A DNA stretch of 27,342 bases from DATGMB01 sp035293845 (GCA_035293845.1 DATGMB010000097.1:1-27342), one strand, 5' to 3'; shown: positions 13,111 to 21,035, counted from the first letter of the stretch. Notes: generated from the sequence alone by a model not told the origin. Made by a program: numbers and translations.

Positions 13111-14222
13111 TGGACGGCGTTCGCCACCGCCACCACGTCCATCGCAAAACCGGCATCCATCGAGGGCAGGCTCTCGAAGAGCAGCATGGTGCCGGCCGGA
13201 GGATGCGCCGGGCTGAAGAACTCGGCGCGCATTTTGCGCACCTGCGCCGCGATCCCGGCGGACAAGGGGTAATAGTGAGTAAAAGCGACGCTATCGGGTG
13301 TGGCGCCGCACTCCCTCAGGACGCGCTCCAGGCGTTCGAACGCGAGGCGCGCGTCCTTTTCCTCGTAGCCGAATGAGACCTGGGTTCCCGTGAGCACCAC
13401 TTGCGGCGCGCCGACCAGCGCCATCTGAGATTCGCCCGGCTCGGCCGGCACGTCCGGGGCATTCGAGAGCGTCAAAGCCGTTCCGGTGCTCGCGTTGAGG
13501 CTGGCGACCGCCTCGCACGCGGCCAGCGCCCGGGCCGGGGCGCGTTCGGTCTGCACGAAATTCAGCGCAGCCTTGGGATAGGCCTCCGCCACCATTTGCC
13601 GGCTGGCCTCGAGTTTGTCGAGCGAACTCAGGAAGCAGGTGACGCGCAGAACGCCGTCCGGTCCGGCACCGGCGGCTCGTACCGTCTGGCGCAGCGCGGC
13701 GAGCGATTGGGCGGTCAGCGGCGGAATCGGATCCTGGGGATTGTCCGAAACCGCAATCCGGGCCGAGAGAAAGGCCAGGCCGAACGGGTGCAAATCCTTG
13801 CGCGCCGCGGAGATGTACTCCATCACGACCTGCGCGCCTTCGAGCGGCAGCCCGCCCGCCTGAATCAGGCTGAGCGCGGGCAGCGGCTGTTTGCGGTCCG
13901 TGAATACCTCGCTGACCAGATCGCGGACCCGCCGCAAGTCGCCGGAACCGGCCACGAAGGCCCGGATTTTGAGCACCTTCTCGCCGCCGGAATCGCGAGC
14001 CACGGCTTTTAGCGCGTCGCGCACCTGCTGCGAGAGCAAGCCCCGGCTGGAGAGCGGTGTGACGTGGAACGCCAGCCGCCGGGTCTCGCCCATCACGGCT
14101 GCCGGCAGTTCCCGGGGTTCCTGCAGCGTCTGCGTCTCTTCGTCCTTCTTCTTTTTCCGCTGCGCGGTGGCGCAAACCAAAGAAAATACGCACGCCAATG
14201 CCAGCCACCGGGCGGCCGTCAC
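13107..14222 (-). CDS. Secreted protein with three RidA/YjgF-like units
   Basis: A 371-residue protein. The first 20 residues after GTG 14222 (TAARWLALACVFSLVCATA) form a signal peptide, followed by a Lys-rich patch. Three stretches then resemble the RidA/YjgF chorismate-mutase-like fold, centred near residues 75-140, 170-240 and 285-370. Each has the pattern of a helix ahead of a V-x-x-x-x-F/Y strand and an x-x-A strand. The third unit is the clearest (LRECGATPDSVAFTHYYPL, then FFSPAHPPAGTMLLFESLP). RidA proteins deaminate reactive imines in the cytoplasm; I cannot place the catalytic Arg in any unit. A longer form from TTG 14309 is possible, but GTG 14222 has GGAGGT at ideal spacing. Confidence 0.65.
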   Translation of the reverse strand: MTAARWLALACVFSLVCATAQRKKKKDEETQTLQEPRELPAAVMGETRRLAFHVTPLSSRGLLSQQVRDALKAVARDSGGEKVLKIRAFVAGSGDLRRVRDLVSEVFTDRKQPLPALSLIQAGGLPLEGAQVVMEYISAARKDLHPFGLAFLSARIAVSDNPQDPIPPLTAQSLAALRQTVRAAGAGPDGVLRVTCFLSSLDKLEASRQMVAEAYPKAALNFVQTERAPARALAACEAVASLNASTGTALTLSNAPDVPAEPGESQMALVGAPQVVLTGTQVSFGYEEKDARLAFERLERVLRECGATPDSVAFTHYYPLSAGIAAQVRKMRAEFFSPAHPPAGTMLLFESLPSMDAGFAMDVVAVANAVH

Positions 14223-14227
14223 CAGCC

Positions 14228-14233
14228 ACCTCC
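14228..14233 (-). promoter_or_regulatory. Ribosome binding site deciding the RidA-like gene start
   Basis: GGAGGT on the minus strand, 5 bp ahead of GTG at 14222-14220. It supports the start that gives a clean signal peptide over the TTG at 14309. Confidence 0.6.
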
Positions 14234-14324
14234 GGGCTGGCCGGCCCGCGCCCGATAGTACCGGCGTGGGACTTGCGGAGGGTTCAGGGCCGGGTTGTGA
14301 GGTAGCCAAGCAGCGCGCATAGCA

Positions 14325-14344
14325 GCTAAAATCGAGATCTTAGC
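14325..14344. promoter_or_regulatory. Imperfect palindrome in the divergent gap
   Basis: An inverted repeat, GCTAAAAT and ATCTTAGC, with one mismatch around a 4-base centre. It lies between the divergent RidA-like and TPR/PPC genes, in an AT-rich patch of otherwise GC-rich DNA. An operator or promoter element is possible; no regulator can be named. Confidence 0.3.
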
Positions 14345-14395
14345 AAAATTAGGCCGTCGTTCTGTCCGGGCACGTCGCACCCGCGAAGAGAGTCC

Positions 14396-15616
14396 ATGTC
14401 TACCCCTCCGCAAACCGTTTTACGCTCTCACAAGCGCCGCCGCCGGCGGAGGAGAACTCCCTTATTCCCGTTCGTCCTGCTGGCGATGCTCCTCTTCGGC
14501 CTGTTTTTCGTCGTTCGCTTTTTTGCCGGCCTGCGGCCAGCCGCCCGTCCCAAGGATCTGCCACCGGCCTATGTGAGCAATATGGCGGTGCTCACCTCGG
14601 AATATAACCGCTATTACGGCAAGCCGATCGAGGATGTTCAGATCGAGAGCCGGTTCCTGCAGGCCACCGGCATGATCAACAGGCACAATTTTCCGGGTGC
14701 TATCGCGATCCTGGAGAATTTGAGCCGCCAGGCTGCGGTGCCCGTGATTTTCACGGATATGGGCGTGGTCTACGTCCAGTTGGGCGATTACGCGCGCGCT
14801 GCCGACGCGTTCCGCGAGGCCTTGGCGCGCGATAGCGAATACGCACCGGCACGGCAGTTCCTGCGGACCACGAAAGCCATACCGCCCACCATCGCCGATC
14901 CCTATACGCGCGAGGCCGAGCCGAACAATGAAGCGCGCATGGCCAACCTGATCAGCCTGAACGTTCCGGTCAGCGGCGAGATCACGGCGGCCACGAACGA
15001 TACGGATTATTTCCGGGTGATCGCGCCACCATCCCCGCGCGACCTGATCACCATCGAGCTGGTCAATCATTCCATCGGCTTTACTCCCCAGTTGCACATC
15101 TACGATGCGAATTTCCGGCTGCTGAGCTGGGGGGAGACCTCCGTCCGCGCCGGCGAATCGATTCGCGTCCAGGGCGGCCCGCCGCCGAACTCCTCGGTTT
15201 ACATCTCGGTTTCGTCCGCCGATCCCCGTATCGGCGGCTTGTATGTGCTGACGGCGCGGGCAAAGAAGGCATTCGATGCCTACGAGCCGAATGACGAGTT
15301 CACGAGCGCCCGCCGCATCGGCGTGGGCGAGGACATCGAGGCCAACATCATGGACGGGCAAGATAACGACTATTACGCGTTCCAGAGCCCGCGGGCCGGA
15401 ACGGTGAGCATCGATATCCGCAACCGCTCCGATACCCTGATTCCCGCCATTGCGACCTACAATGCCGACCACCGCGGCATGGGCTTCGGGCCCGAAATCC
15501 GGAAGCCCGGCGCCAGCCTGCACCACAGCATTACGGTCGAAAAGGACAAGATTTACTACGTCCAGGTGCTTTCGCAAGCGGGCAGCGCGGGCGCATATAC
15601 GCTTCACATCGAATAG
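14396..15616 (+). CDS. Membrane-anchored TPR protein with two PPC domains
   Basis: A 406-residue protein. The N-terminus has seven consecutive Arg (14-20) followed by a membrane span (about 22-43), so the rest should lie outside the cytoplasmic membrane. A short TPR-like region (about 85-160) contains GVVYVQLGDYARAADAFREALARDSEYAPA. Two pre-peptidase C-terminal (PPC) beta-sandwich domains follow. Each opens with an acidic E-P-N motif (EAEPNNEA near 173, AYEPNDEF near 293) and an NDTDYF or DNDYYAF strand. They end with YVLTARA and YTLHIE. PPC domains usually accompany secreted peptidases or adhesins, but no catalytic domain is present here. It may bind polymers or proteins at the envelope. Confidence 0.8.
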   Translation: MSTPPQTVLRSHKRRRRRRRTPLFPFVLLAMLLFGLFFVVRFFAGLRPAARPKDLPPAYVSNMAVLTSEYNRYYGKPIEDVQIESRFLQATGMINRHNFPGAIAILENLSRQAAVPVIFTDMGVVYVQLGDYARAADAFREALARDSEYAPARQFLRTTKAIPPTIADPYTREAEPNNEARMANLISLNVPVSGEITAATNDTDYFRVIAPPSPRDLITIELVNHSIGFTPQLHIYDANFRLLSWGETSVRAGESIRVQGGPPPNSSVYISVSSADPRIGGLYVLTARAKKAFDAYEPNDEFTSARRIGVGEDIEANIMDGQDNDYYAFQSPRAGTVSIDIRNRSDTLIPAIATYNADHRGMGFGPEIRKPGASLHHSITVEKDKIYYVQVLSQAGSAGAYTLHIE

Positions 15617-15626
15617 CGACCTGTTG

Positions 15627-15682
15627 AGCCAATTCCACAGCCGGCCAGCCAATATGGTATGGTTGTTGGTGGATGGATTGGC
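15627..15682 (+). promoter_or_regulatory. Repeated AGCCAAT boxes, candidate PdxR operator
   Basis: AGCCAAT occurs at 15627-15633 and 15647-15653, 20 bp apart (two helical turns). The inverted core ATTGGC lies at 15677-15682, inside the first codons of the regulator gene, 30 bp further on. MocR-type regulators are known to bind direct repeats combined with an inverted one. The position upstream of pdxR-pdxS-pdxT suggests autoregulation. Confidence 0.45.
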
Positions 15683-17124
15683 ATCTCCAACTTAACTCGG
15701 AATCCGGCGTACCGCTTTATCGCCAATTGTACGACCAGATTTCGGAGTTGGTGCGTTCCGGGGATCTCGCTCCTGGGGACCGCCTGCCCGCCACTCGCGA
15801 ATTGGCTGGTTTGCTTGGCCTGAACCGCGCCACCATTTCCACCGCCTACGAATTACTGGAGGCCGAAGGGCTCATCACCGGCCAGGTGGGGCGCGGAAGC
15901 TTCGTCGCGGGTCCGGTGGAGAGTCGCCATCAGGGTGTGGACTGGGAGGCGCTGCTGGCGCCGGCAGGGTCACCGGCGGGCGTGGCTGGGGCGGGGATCA
16001 GCTTCGTGATGTCGCGGCCCTCGCGCGACCTGTTCCCGCTGGATGCGTTTCGCAGCAGTTGCCGGGCGGTGCTGGACCGGCAGGATCTGGCCGATATTCT
16101 GCAGCTCGGCTCGCCGAGCGGCTACGAGCCGCTGCGCCGTCTGCTGCTGGAGGATGCGCGGCGGAGCGGGCTGGCGGGGCCCGGAGACGATGTCATCGTC
16201 ACCAACGGCTGCCAGCAGGCACTGGATTTGATCGGCCGCGTCCTGCTGCGTTCCGGCGACCGTGTGGCCGTCGAGGACCCAGTCTATCCGGGGCTCAAGA
16301 ACCTGCTGACGGGCATGGGCGCGCGCCTGCAGGCAATTCCGGTCGGCTCCGAGGGAATGGACATGGAAGCCGCGGAGCGGGTCCTTCGCGAGAAGCCGCG
16401 GTTTTTGGTGGTCACTTCCAACTTCCAGAACCCGACCGGCGCCACGCTGCCGCTCGAGGCGCGGCGCGCGCTGCTCGAGGCGGCGCGGCAGGGCGGCGTT
16501 CCCGTGGTGGAAAACGACGCCTATGGCGATCTCCGCTATTGCGGCGCGCCGGTCGCGCCGCTCAAGCAGCTCGACGACCGCGGCGGCACGATTCTGCTGC
16601 GCAGCTTTTCCAAGGTCAGCTTTCCGGGGTTGCGTGTGGGATGGGTGCTGGGCCCGCAGCCGCTGATCGAGCGCCTGCGCCATGCCAAGGAAGCGGCCGA
16701 CCTGCACACGGATCAGCTCTCGCAGGCGGTGCTGCTCGAATTCATGGAATCGGGCCGGCTGGAGGAGCACCGGCAGCGCGTGCTCGAGGCGGGCCGTCTG
16801 CGCCTCGAGGCAACGCTCGAAGGATGCCGGCAGTACTTGCCGTCCGGCGCCCGCTACACGCGGCCGGAGGGCGGAATGAACGTCTGGGTGCGGCTTCCCG
16901 AGCCGTTGGATACCGCGGCTCTTCTGCCGCGGGCCCGCATGGAAGGGGTCGCCTATGTGCCCGGCCTGTATTTTACGGTGGCGCGTCCGGAGCCCGGCGC
17001 GCTGCGCTTGAGTTTTGCCAGCCTGACGCCGGACGAGATCCGGCGCGGGCTGGAGATCCTGGGCCGCGTGGTGGCGGCCGAGATGAAACGGGCGGATTTC
17101 CAGCCCGAATCGGCGCTGGTGTAA
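15673..17124 (+). CDS. pdxR: MocR/PdxR-type GntR regulator with aminotransferase domain
   Basis: A 483-residue regulator. A GntR-type winged helix (about 8-80, PLYRQLYDQISELVRSGDL and RATISTAYELLEAEGLI) is fused to a fold-type I aminotransferase domain. The PLP-binding residues are all present: Asn253 in NPTG, Asp282 in ENDAYGDLR, and Lys314 in SFSKV, which should form the internal aldimine. Such proteins sense pyridoxal phosphate and control its synthesis or related pathways. Its position 19 bp before pdxS supports the name PdxR. PdxR regulators often activate pdxST when PLP is low. ATG 15673 starts at the typical WHLQLN segment. Upstream AGCCAAT repeats are candidate binding sites. Confidence 0.9.
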   Translation: MDWHLQLNSESGVPLYRQLYDQISELVRSGDLAPGDRLPATRELAGLLGLNRATISTAYELLEAEGLITGQVGRGSFVAGPVESRHQGVDWEALLAPAGSPAGVAGAGISFVMSRPSRDLFPLDAFRSSCRAVLDRQDLADILQLGSPSGYEPLRRLLLEDARRSGLAGPGDDVIVTNGCQQALDLIGRVLLRSGDRVAVEDPVYPGLKNLLTGMGARLQAIPVGSEGMDMEAAERVLREKPRFLVVTSNFQNPTGATLPLEARRALLEAARQGGVPVVENDAYGDLRYCGAPVAPLKQLDDRGGTILLRSFSKVSFPGLRVGWVLGPQPLIERLRHAKEAADLHTDQLSQAVLLEFMESGRLEEHRQRVLEAGRLRLEATLEGCRQYLPSGARYTRPEGGMNVWVRLPEPLDTAALLPRARMEGVAYVPGLYFTVARPEPGALRLSFASLTPDEIRRGLEILGRVVAAEMKRADFQPESALV

Positions 17125-17143
17125 ATCACGAGAGGGAGTAGAA

Positions 17144-18037
17144 ATGTTTCAGTTCCAAAGCAAAGAATTCCGGCTGAAGGTCGGACTCGCGGAAATGTTG
17201 AAGGGCGGCGTCATCATGGACGTCACCAATGCCGAGCAGGCGAAGATCGCGGAGCAGGCCGGCGCCTCGGCGGTGATGGCGCTCGAGCGCGTGCCGGCCG
17301 ATATCCGGAAAGAGGGCGGCGTGGCGCGCATGGCGAGCATCGCCAAGATCGAAGAGATCATGAAGCAAAAGGTCTCGATTCCGGTCATGGCGAAGGCGCG
17401 CATCGGCCACTTCATGGAAGCCCGCATCCTGGAAGCGCTGGGCGTCGATTACATCGACGAGAGCGAAGTGCTGACGCCGGCAGATGAAGAGCATCATATC
17501 GATAAGACCGGCTTCAAGGTGCCGTTCGTGTGCGGCGCGCGCAACCTGGGCGAGGCGCTGCGGCGCATCGCCGAGGGCGCGGCGATGATCCGCACCAAGG
17601 GCGAAGCCGGTTCCGGCAATATCGTCGAGGCGGTGCGGCACATTCGCACCATCGTCAAGGAGATGAAGCAGCTCACGGTGCTCGGCAAAGAGGAGCTGGT
17701 GCACGAAGCCAAGAAGCTGCAGGCGCCGCTCGAGCTGGTGGAATGGGTGGCGGAGCACGGCAAGCTGCCGGTGCCCAACTTTTCCGCCGGCGGCATCGCG
17801 ACGCCGGCCGATGCCGCGCTGGTGATGCAGCTCGGCGCCGAGGCGGTGTTCGTCGGCTCGGGCATTTTCAAGTCCTCCGACCCGGAGGCCCGCGCCAAGG
17901 CGATCGTCAAGGCGGCCAAGAATTACAACGATCCGGAGAAGCTGCTGGAGGCCAGCCGCGAGCTCGGCGAAGCCATGCCCGGCCTGGACGTCTCCAAGAT
18001 GCCGGAATCGGAGCTTCTCCAGGTGAGGGGCTGGTAG
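17144..18037 (+). CDS. pdxS: Pyridoxal 5'-phosphate synthase, synthase subunit PdxS
   Basis: A 297-residue TIM-barrel enzyme. With PdxT it makes pyridoxal phosphate from ribose 5-phosphate, glyceraldehyde 3-phosphate and ammonia. Catalytic residues are in place: Asp26 in MDV, Lys83 in VMAKARIGH and Lys152 in RTKGEAGSGNI, which correspond to the Asp and two Lys of Bacillus PdxS. The VGSGIFKSSDPEARAKAIV segment near the C-terminus forms the phosphate-binding turn. Length is normal. The ribosome site GAGGGAG lies 5-6 bp before ATG. It follows pdxR by 19 bp and is separated from pdxT by 106 bp holding a repeat hairpin. Confidence 0.97.
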   Translation: MFQFQSKEFRLKVGLAEMLKGGVIMDVTNAEQAKIAEQAGASAVMALERVPADIRKEGGVARMASIAKIEEIMKQKVSIPVMAKARIGHFMEARILEALGVDYIDESEVLTPADEEHHIDKTGFKVPFVCGARNLGEALRRIAEGAAMIRTKGEAGSGNIVEAVRHIRTIVKEMKQLTVLGKEELVHEAKKLQAPLELVEWVAEHGKLPVPNFSAGGIATPADAALVMQLGAEAVFVGSGIFKSSDPEARAKAIVKAAKNYNDPEKLLEASRELGEAMPGLDVSKMPESELLQVRGW

Positions 18038-18049
18038 GGCGCTGGAAAT

Positions 18050-18137
18050 TTAGGAGTTAGGAGTTAGGAGGGTGGCACGACCGCCATCCTCCGAGATCCG
18101 TCTCCTAGCTCGTAACTCCTAAGCTCCTATCTCCTGA
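18050..18137. repeat. Heptad inverted-repeat hairpin between pdxS and pdxT
   Basis: The left arm is three tandem TTAGGAG units (18050-18070). The right arm has five CTCCTAA-like units (CTCCTAG, CTCGTAA, CTCCTAA, CTCCTAT, CTCCTGA; 18102-18137), the reverse complement of the left unit with small changes. A 10-bp inner stem (GGAGGGTGGC with GCCATCCTCC, one G-T wobble) closes a 6-base loop. The transcript could fold into a long, register-shifting hairpin that separates pdxS from pdxT. The role (attenuation, mRNA stability or a parasitic palindrome) is not known. Confidence 0.7.
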
Positions 18138-18143
18138 GCTCTT

Positions 18144-18725
18144 ATGCGCAAAAAAGTCGGCATTCTCGCTCTCCAGGGCGACTTCGATGCCCACCGGGCC
18201 GCGGTCGAGCGGGCCGGCGGCGATCCGGTATTGGTGCGGGAGGCCAACCAGCTCGGCGGACTGGATGGCCTGATCCTGCCCGGCGGCGAGAGCACCACGA
18301 TGCTCAAGCTGATGCGCTACGAGGGGCTGTTCGATGCGCTGGTGGAGTTCGGCCGCCGCAAGCCGATGTTCGGCACCTGCGCCGGCGCCATCCTGATGGC
18401 GCAACATGTTGCCAACCCGGAGCAGGAAAGCTTCGGCGTGGTCGGGCTCGACGTGGAGCGGAACGCCTACGGCCGGCAGATCGACAGCCGCGTGGTCGAG
18501 CTCGACCCGGAGCCCGACTTCGCGCGCCGCGCCGGCCCCGGGAAGCTCGAAGCGGTGTTCATTCGGGCACCCATTATCCGCCGTGCCGGGCCGGGAGTGA
18601 GGGTGTTGGCGCGTTACAATGGTGATCCGGTGCTGGTGGAACAGGACCGGCACCTCGTGGCTACCTTTCATCCGGAGCTGACGGAGGATTCCCGGGTGCA
18701 CAGGCTTTTCCTGGAGAAATTGTGA
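18144..18725 (+). CDS. pdxT: Pyridoxal 5'-phosphate synthase, glutaminase subunit PdxT
   Basis: A 193-residue class I glutamine amidotransferase that hydrolyses glutamine and passes ammonia to PdxS. The N-terminus is KVGILALQGDFDAH. The oxyanion region is PGGESTTM (47-53). The nucleophile is Cys79 in FGTCAGAIL, and His176 with Glu178 lie in FHPELTED. All three catalytic residues are present and the length is normal. ATG at 18144 follows the heptad-repeat hairpin with no classic ribosome site. Translation might depend on that structure. Its TGA stop overlaps the GTG of the next gene (GTGA, 18722-18725). Confidence 0.96.
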   Translation: MRKKVGILALQGDFDAHRAAVERAGGDPVLVREANQLGGLDGLILPGGESTTMLKLMRYEGLFDALVEFGRRKPMFGTCAGAILMAQHVANPEQESFGVVGLDVERNAYGRQIDSRVVELDPEPDFARRAGPGKLEAVFIRAPIIRRAGPGVRVLARYNGDPVLVEQDRHLVATFHPELTEDSRVHRLFLEKL

Positions 18726-19174
18726 ACCGGCCGCTCAAGCGCGTGTTGTTCGTCTGCATCGGGAACGCCTGCCGGAGCCAGATGGCGGAAGCCTTTGCGC
18801 GTGCCTACGGCAGCGATGTGCTGGTTCCCGCGAGCGCCGGTCTGGCCCCCGCCAATCGTGTGGCGCCGGACACCATCGAAGCCATGCAGGAGAAGGGCAT
18901 CGATCTGCGCGACCATTTTCCGAAGGCGATCCGGCACCTGGGCCGCGCGGAATTCGACCTCGTCATCAACATGAGCGGCGAGCCGCTGCCGGATACGATC
19001 CGCTGCGAAGTGCTCACCTGGGACGTCGAAGATCCGGTCTTTCTCCGATACGAGGATCACTGTGCCGTTCGGGACCAGATCGAAAAGCTGGTCATGGAGC
19101 TGATCCTGGAGTTGCGGAAAGATCAGGCCCGCCCGCAGCTCAGGCCTTTCGGAAGCGGCCGGGTTCCTCTGTAG
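18722..19174 (+). CDS. Low-molecular-weight phosphatase / ArsC-like protein
   Basis: A 150-residue protein of the low-Mr tyrosine phosphatase / thioredoxin-coupled arsenate reductase superfamily. The phosphate loop is C-X5-R (Cys12 to Arg18, in VCIGNACRSQMAEAF). A possible general acid is the Asp of WDVEDPVF near residue 106. Arsenate reductases of this fold use two more Cys in a flexible segment. Here only one (IRCEVL) is seen in that part, so a phosphatase role is as likely. The GTG start overlaps the pdxT stop by 4 bp, which couples it to the vitamin B6 genes. Dephosphorylation of a pathway intermediate or protein is a guess from that linkage. Confidence 0.85.
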   Translation: MNRPLKRVLFVCIGNACRSQMAEAFARAYGSDVLVPASAGLAPANRVAPDTIEAMQEKGIDLRDHFPKAIRHLGRAEFDLVINMSGEPLPDTIRCEVLTWDVEDPVFLRYEDHCAVRDQIEKLVMELILELRKDQARPQLRPFGSGRVPL

Positions 19175-19250
19175 CGCCCGGCTGTAGCGTCGCGCCCGAA
19201 GCTTTTCCGTCTTTGGTGGAGCGATTGCTACGCCCGGTGCGGAGGTTTCG

Positions 19251-19820
19251 ATGCGGAGATCCGCATTCGTGGCATTACTCGCACTGCTTCCCGCAGCGCT
19301 TCCCGCCGCCCGTTTGATCCTGCAGGATGGCACCGTGATCTACGGCGATTTCATCAGCGGCACGCCCTCGACCGTAATCTTTCGCGATCACAACGGCGTG
19401 CGCCGGCGGTTCGCCCTCAGTGAAGTTCGGGATCTGGACTTCGGCGCGCCGCACGGTGTTCCAGTGAACGCCGCCGCCGGCAATGCGAACCGCGCCGCCG
19501 GCGGCGTGGTCACGGTGCGCACGGATGCGAGCATCGATGGCGATGACGCAGCGATCGGCGCTCGCTTTCTCGCGACCGTCTCGGAAGACGTCACGGACGA
19601 AAGCGGGAAAGTCGTCATTCCGGCCGGGTCGAGGGCCACGCTGGTGGTCCGGAGCGCGGGCAACTCCGCCAGAGGCGGGTATGCGGTGGAGCTCGATTCG
19701 GTGCGGGTGAACGGGAAGTGGTACGCGGTGAACGCGTCGGTCTCGAACCCGCCCGCGGATTCGCTCGAAATCCAATTCCGTCTGCAGCAGCCGCTGCGAT
19801 TCACGGATACGGCGCCGTAA
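19251..19820 (+). CDS. Secreted hypothetical protein
   Basis: A 189-residue protein of no recognised family. A signal peptide covers about residues 1-19 (RRSAFVALLALLPAALPAA). Next comes a beta-rich stretch, ILQDGTVIYGDFISGTPSTVIFRD, resembling small SH3-like or LSm-like barrels seen in acidobacterial envelope proteins. A Gly/Asn/Ala-rich linker leads to a second beta-rich part: a strand FLATVSEDVTDESG, then KVVIPAGSRATLVV and AVELDSVRVNGKWYAV. This second half resembles domains that set limits on periplasmic modulators, but I do not claim a function. ATG at 19251 is preceded by GGAGG. It converges with the glycosyltransferase gene through a nested hairpin. Confidence 0.72.
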   Translation: MRRSAFVALLALLPAALPAARLILQDGTVIYGDFISGTPSTVIFRDHNGVRRRFALSEVRDLDFGAPHGVPVNAAAGNANRAAGGVVTVRTDASIDGDDAAIGARFLATVSEDVTDESGKVVIPAGSRATLVVRSAGNSARGGYAVELDSVRVNGKWYAVNASVSNPPADSLEIQFRLQQPLRFTDTAP

Positions 19821-19829
19821 AAGCGGCGG

Positions 19830-19881
19830 GCGGCACGCACCCCAAACGGAGCGGCGACCGGTAACGGGACCGGTGTGCCGC
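19830..19881. terminator. Nested inverted repeats between convergent genes
   Basis: The outer arms GCGGCAC (19830-19836) and GTGCCGC (19875-19881) enclose an inner hairpin, CCGGT (19858-19862) with ACCGG (19869-19873) over 6 bases. The structure fills the gap between the hypothetical gene stop (19820) and the glycosyltransferase stop (19883). There is no T-run, so a two-way terminator is likely but not certain. Confidence 0.5.
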
Positions 19882-19882
19882 T

Positions 19883-21022
19883 TCACATTCGGGGTTTTGA
19901 AGCAATCGGCGTAAACCGCCCGTCGCGCCGGAGCAAGTACGGCCGGCCGCGCCACACGATGGTGTTGCCGAAGAAGCCGGCCAGCCAGAATACGAAGCTC
20001 AGTACATCCTGCAGCGGCAGCAGAAGCCACCAGCGCACTGGCAGCGGGTCGCGCAGGGCGACTCCGGCCGTCGCCATCGCGGCAGCGGCGCGAAACACGG
20101 CAGTTACCGCCACGGCCGGCCACCACGCCGGCGCAGCGGCCCACAGCAGCAGGGCCAGCGGCAGCGGATTCGTGAAGATCTGGCCGAAGTACCCCCACGG
20201 ACGCGAGCGGCGCGTGCTGCGATTCCAGCGCAGCCGGTGCCGCGCATTGGGTCCAAAAGCCTGCGAGCCGATGCGGTGTTCGATCACATAAGAGGAAAGC
20301 CGCACCTGCCAGCCGCGCGCGGCGGCCAGCTTGCCCATCATGAAATCCTCGGCCAGGAATTCCTTGAGGGCATCGAAGCCGCCGATATCCCGCAGGGTTT
20401 CACGGCGCGCGGCGATCGTAGGGCCGAGCGCAAACTTGACGCCATCGAGCATCCGCGCCACCAGCACGCCGCCGATGAATTCCGTATTCAGGCCCACGGC
20501 TTCGAGCGTCGACCAGAAACTCCGTCCCGGCGCCGCGCGATACGGGCAGGTGACGATGCCGACGCGCGGATCGCTGAACTCAGCCGCGACGGCCGCGAGC
20601 AGGCGCGGGTCGACTCGCACGTCGCTATCGGCCATCACAACGATGTCATAGTGCGCCTCGGCCAGCATACGATTGAGGCTGTAGACCTTGGCGTTGGGGT
20701 AGGGCGGCTCGCCGGTGACGATCAGCCGGGAAGGCACCGCAGGGTACCGCGCCCGCAGGCGCTCCGCGACGGCGAGGGCCGGGTCGGTGGCGCTCCGCAC
20801 GGCGAATAGAATCTCGAAGCAAGGGTACTTCTGCTCGAAAAACGAGCGCAGGTTTTCTTCCAGGCCGTCCTCGGCGCCGGCCATCGGCTTGAGGATGCTC
20901 ACCGGCGGCAACGATTCGGGCTCCGGCGGACGCACAGCCCGGTATTGCGCCGCGGCGGCGACGGTCAATACGCAGTAGACGAGAGACCCGCCGACCAGGG
21001 CAAGCAGCGCAAGCGTGAGCAC
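19883..21022 (-). CDS. hpnI: HpnI-like GT2 glycosyltransferase (ceramide glucosyltransferase type)
   Basis: A 379-residue membrane glycosyltransferase. An N-terminal span (about 2-26) is followed by a GT2 domain opening PPVSILKPMAGAEDGLEENLRSF. The nucleotide-sugar motif is MADSDVRV, the acceptor-site acid lies in FLAEDFMMG, and a RLRWNRSTR motif stands in the Q/RxxRW position. C-terminal spans cover about 285-370. HpnI adds N-acetylglucosamine to bacteriohopanetetrol. The fold alone also fits glucosylceramide synthases, so the hopanoid role is inferred from sequence pattern and the HpnK-like gene in this window. GTG at 21022 is the first start clear of the divergent selB; a longer open frame reaching into selB was rejected. 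Confidence 0.83.
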   Translation of the reverse strand: MLTLALLALVGGSLVYCVLTVAAAAQYRAVRPPEPESLPPVSILKPMAGAEDGLEENLRSFFEQKYPCFEILFAVRSATDPALAVAERLRARYPAVPSRLIVTGEPPYPNAKVYSLNRMLAEAHYDIVVMADSDVRVDPRLLAAVAAEFSDPRVGIVTCPYRAAPGRSFWSTLEAVGLNTEFIGGVLVARMLDGVKFALGPTIAARRETLRDIGGFDALKEFLAEDFMMGKLAAARGWQVRLSSYVIEHRIGSQAFGPNARHRLRWNRSTRRSRPWGYFGQIFTNPLPLALLLWAAAPAWWPAVAVTAVFRAAAAMATAGVALRDPLPVRWWLLLPLQDVLSFVFWLAGFFGNTIVWRGRPYLLRRDGRFTPIASKPRM

Positions 21023-21024
21023 TT

Positions 21025-21035
21025 TTACACTGTAA
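21025..21035. promoter_or_regulatory. TTACACTGTAA palindrome, possible overlapping divergent -10 boxes
   Basis: A perfect 11-bp palindrome (5+1+5) lies in the 21-bp gap between the hpnI and selB start codons. Read on the plus strand, TACACT (21026-21031) could be a -10 box for selB. Read on the minus strand, TACAGT (21034-21029) could be one for hpnI. Neither start has a ribosome site, so near-leaderless messages are possible. No -35 boxes are clear. Confidence 0.4.

Noticed and set aside
16059..17141. A 360-codon frame inside pdxR in another register
   Set aside because: Ala/Gly/Arg-rich shadow of the PdxR aminotransferase domain.
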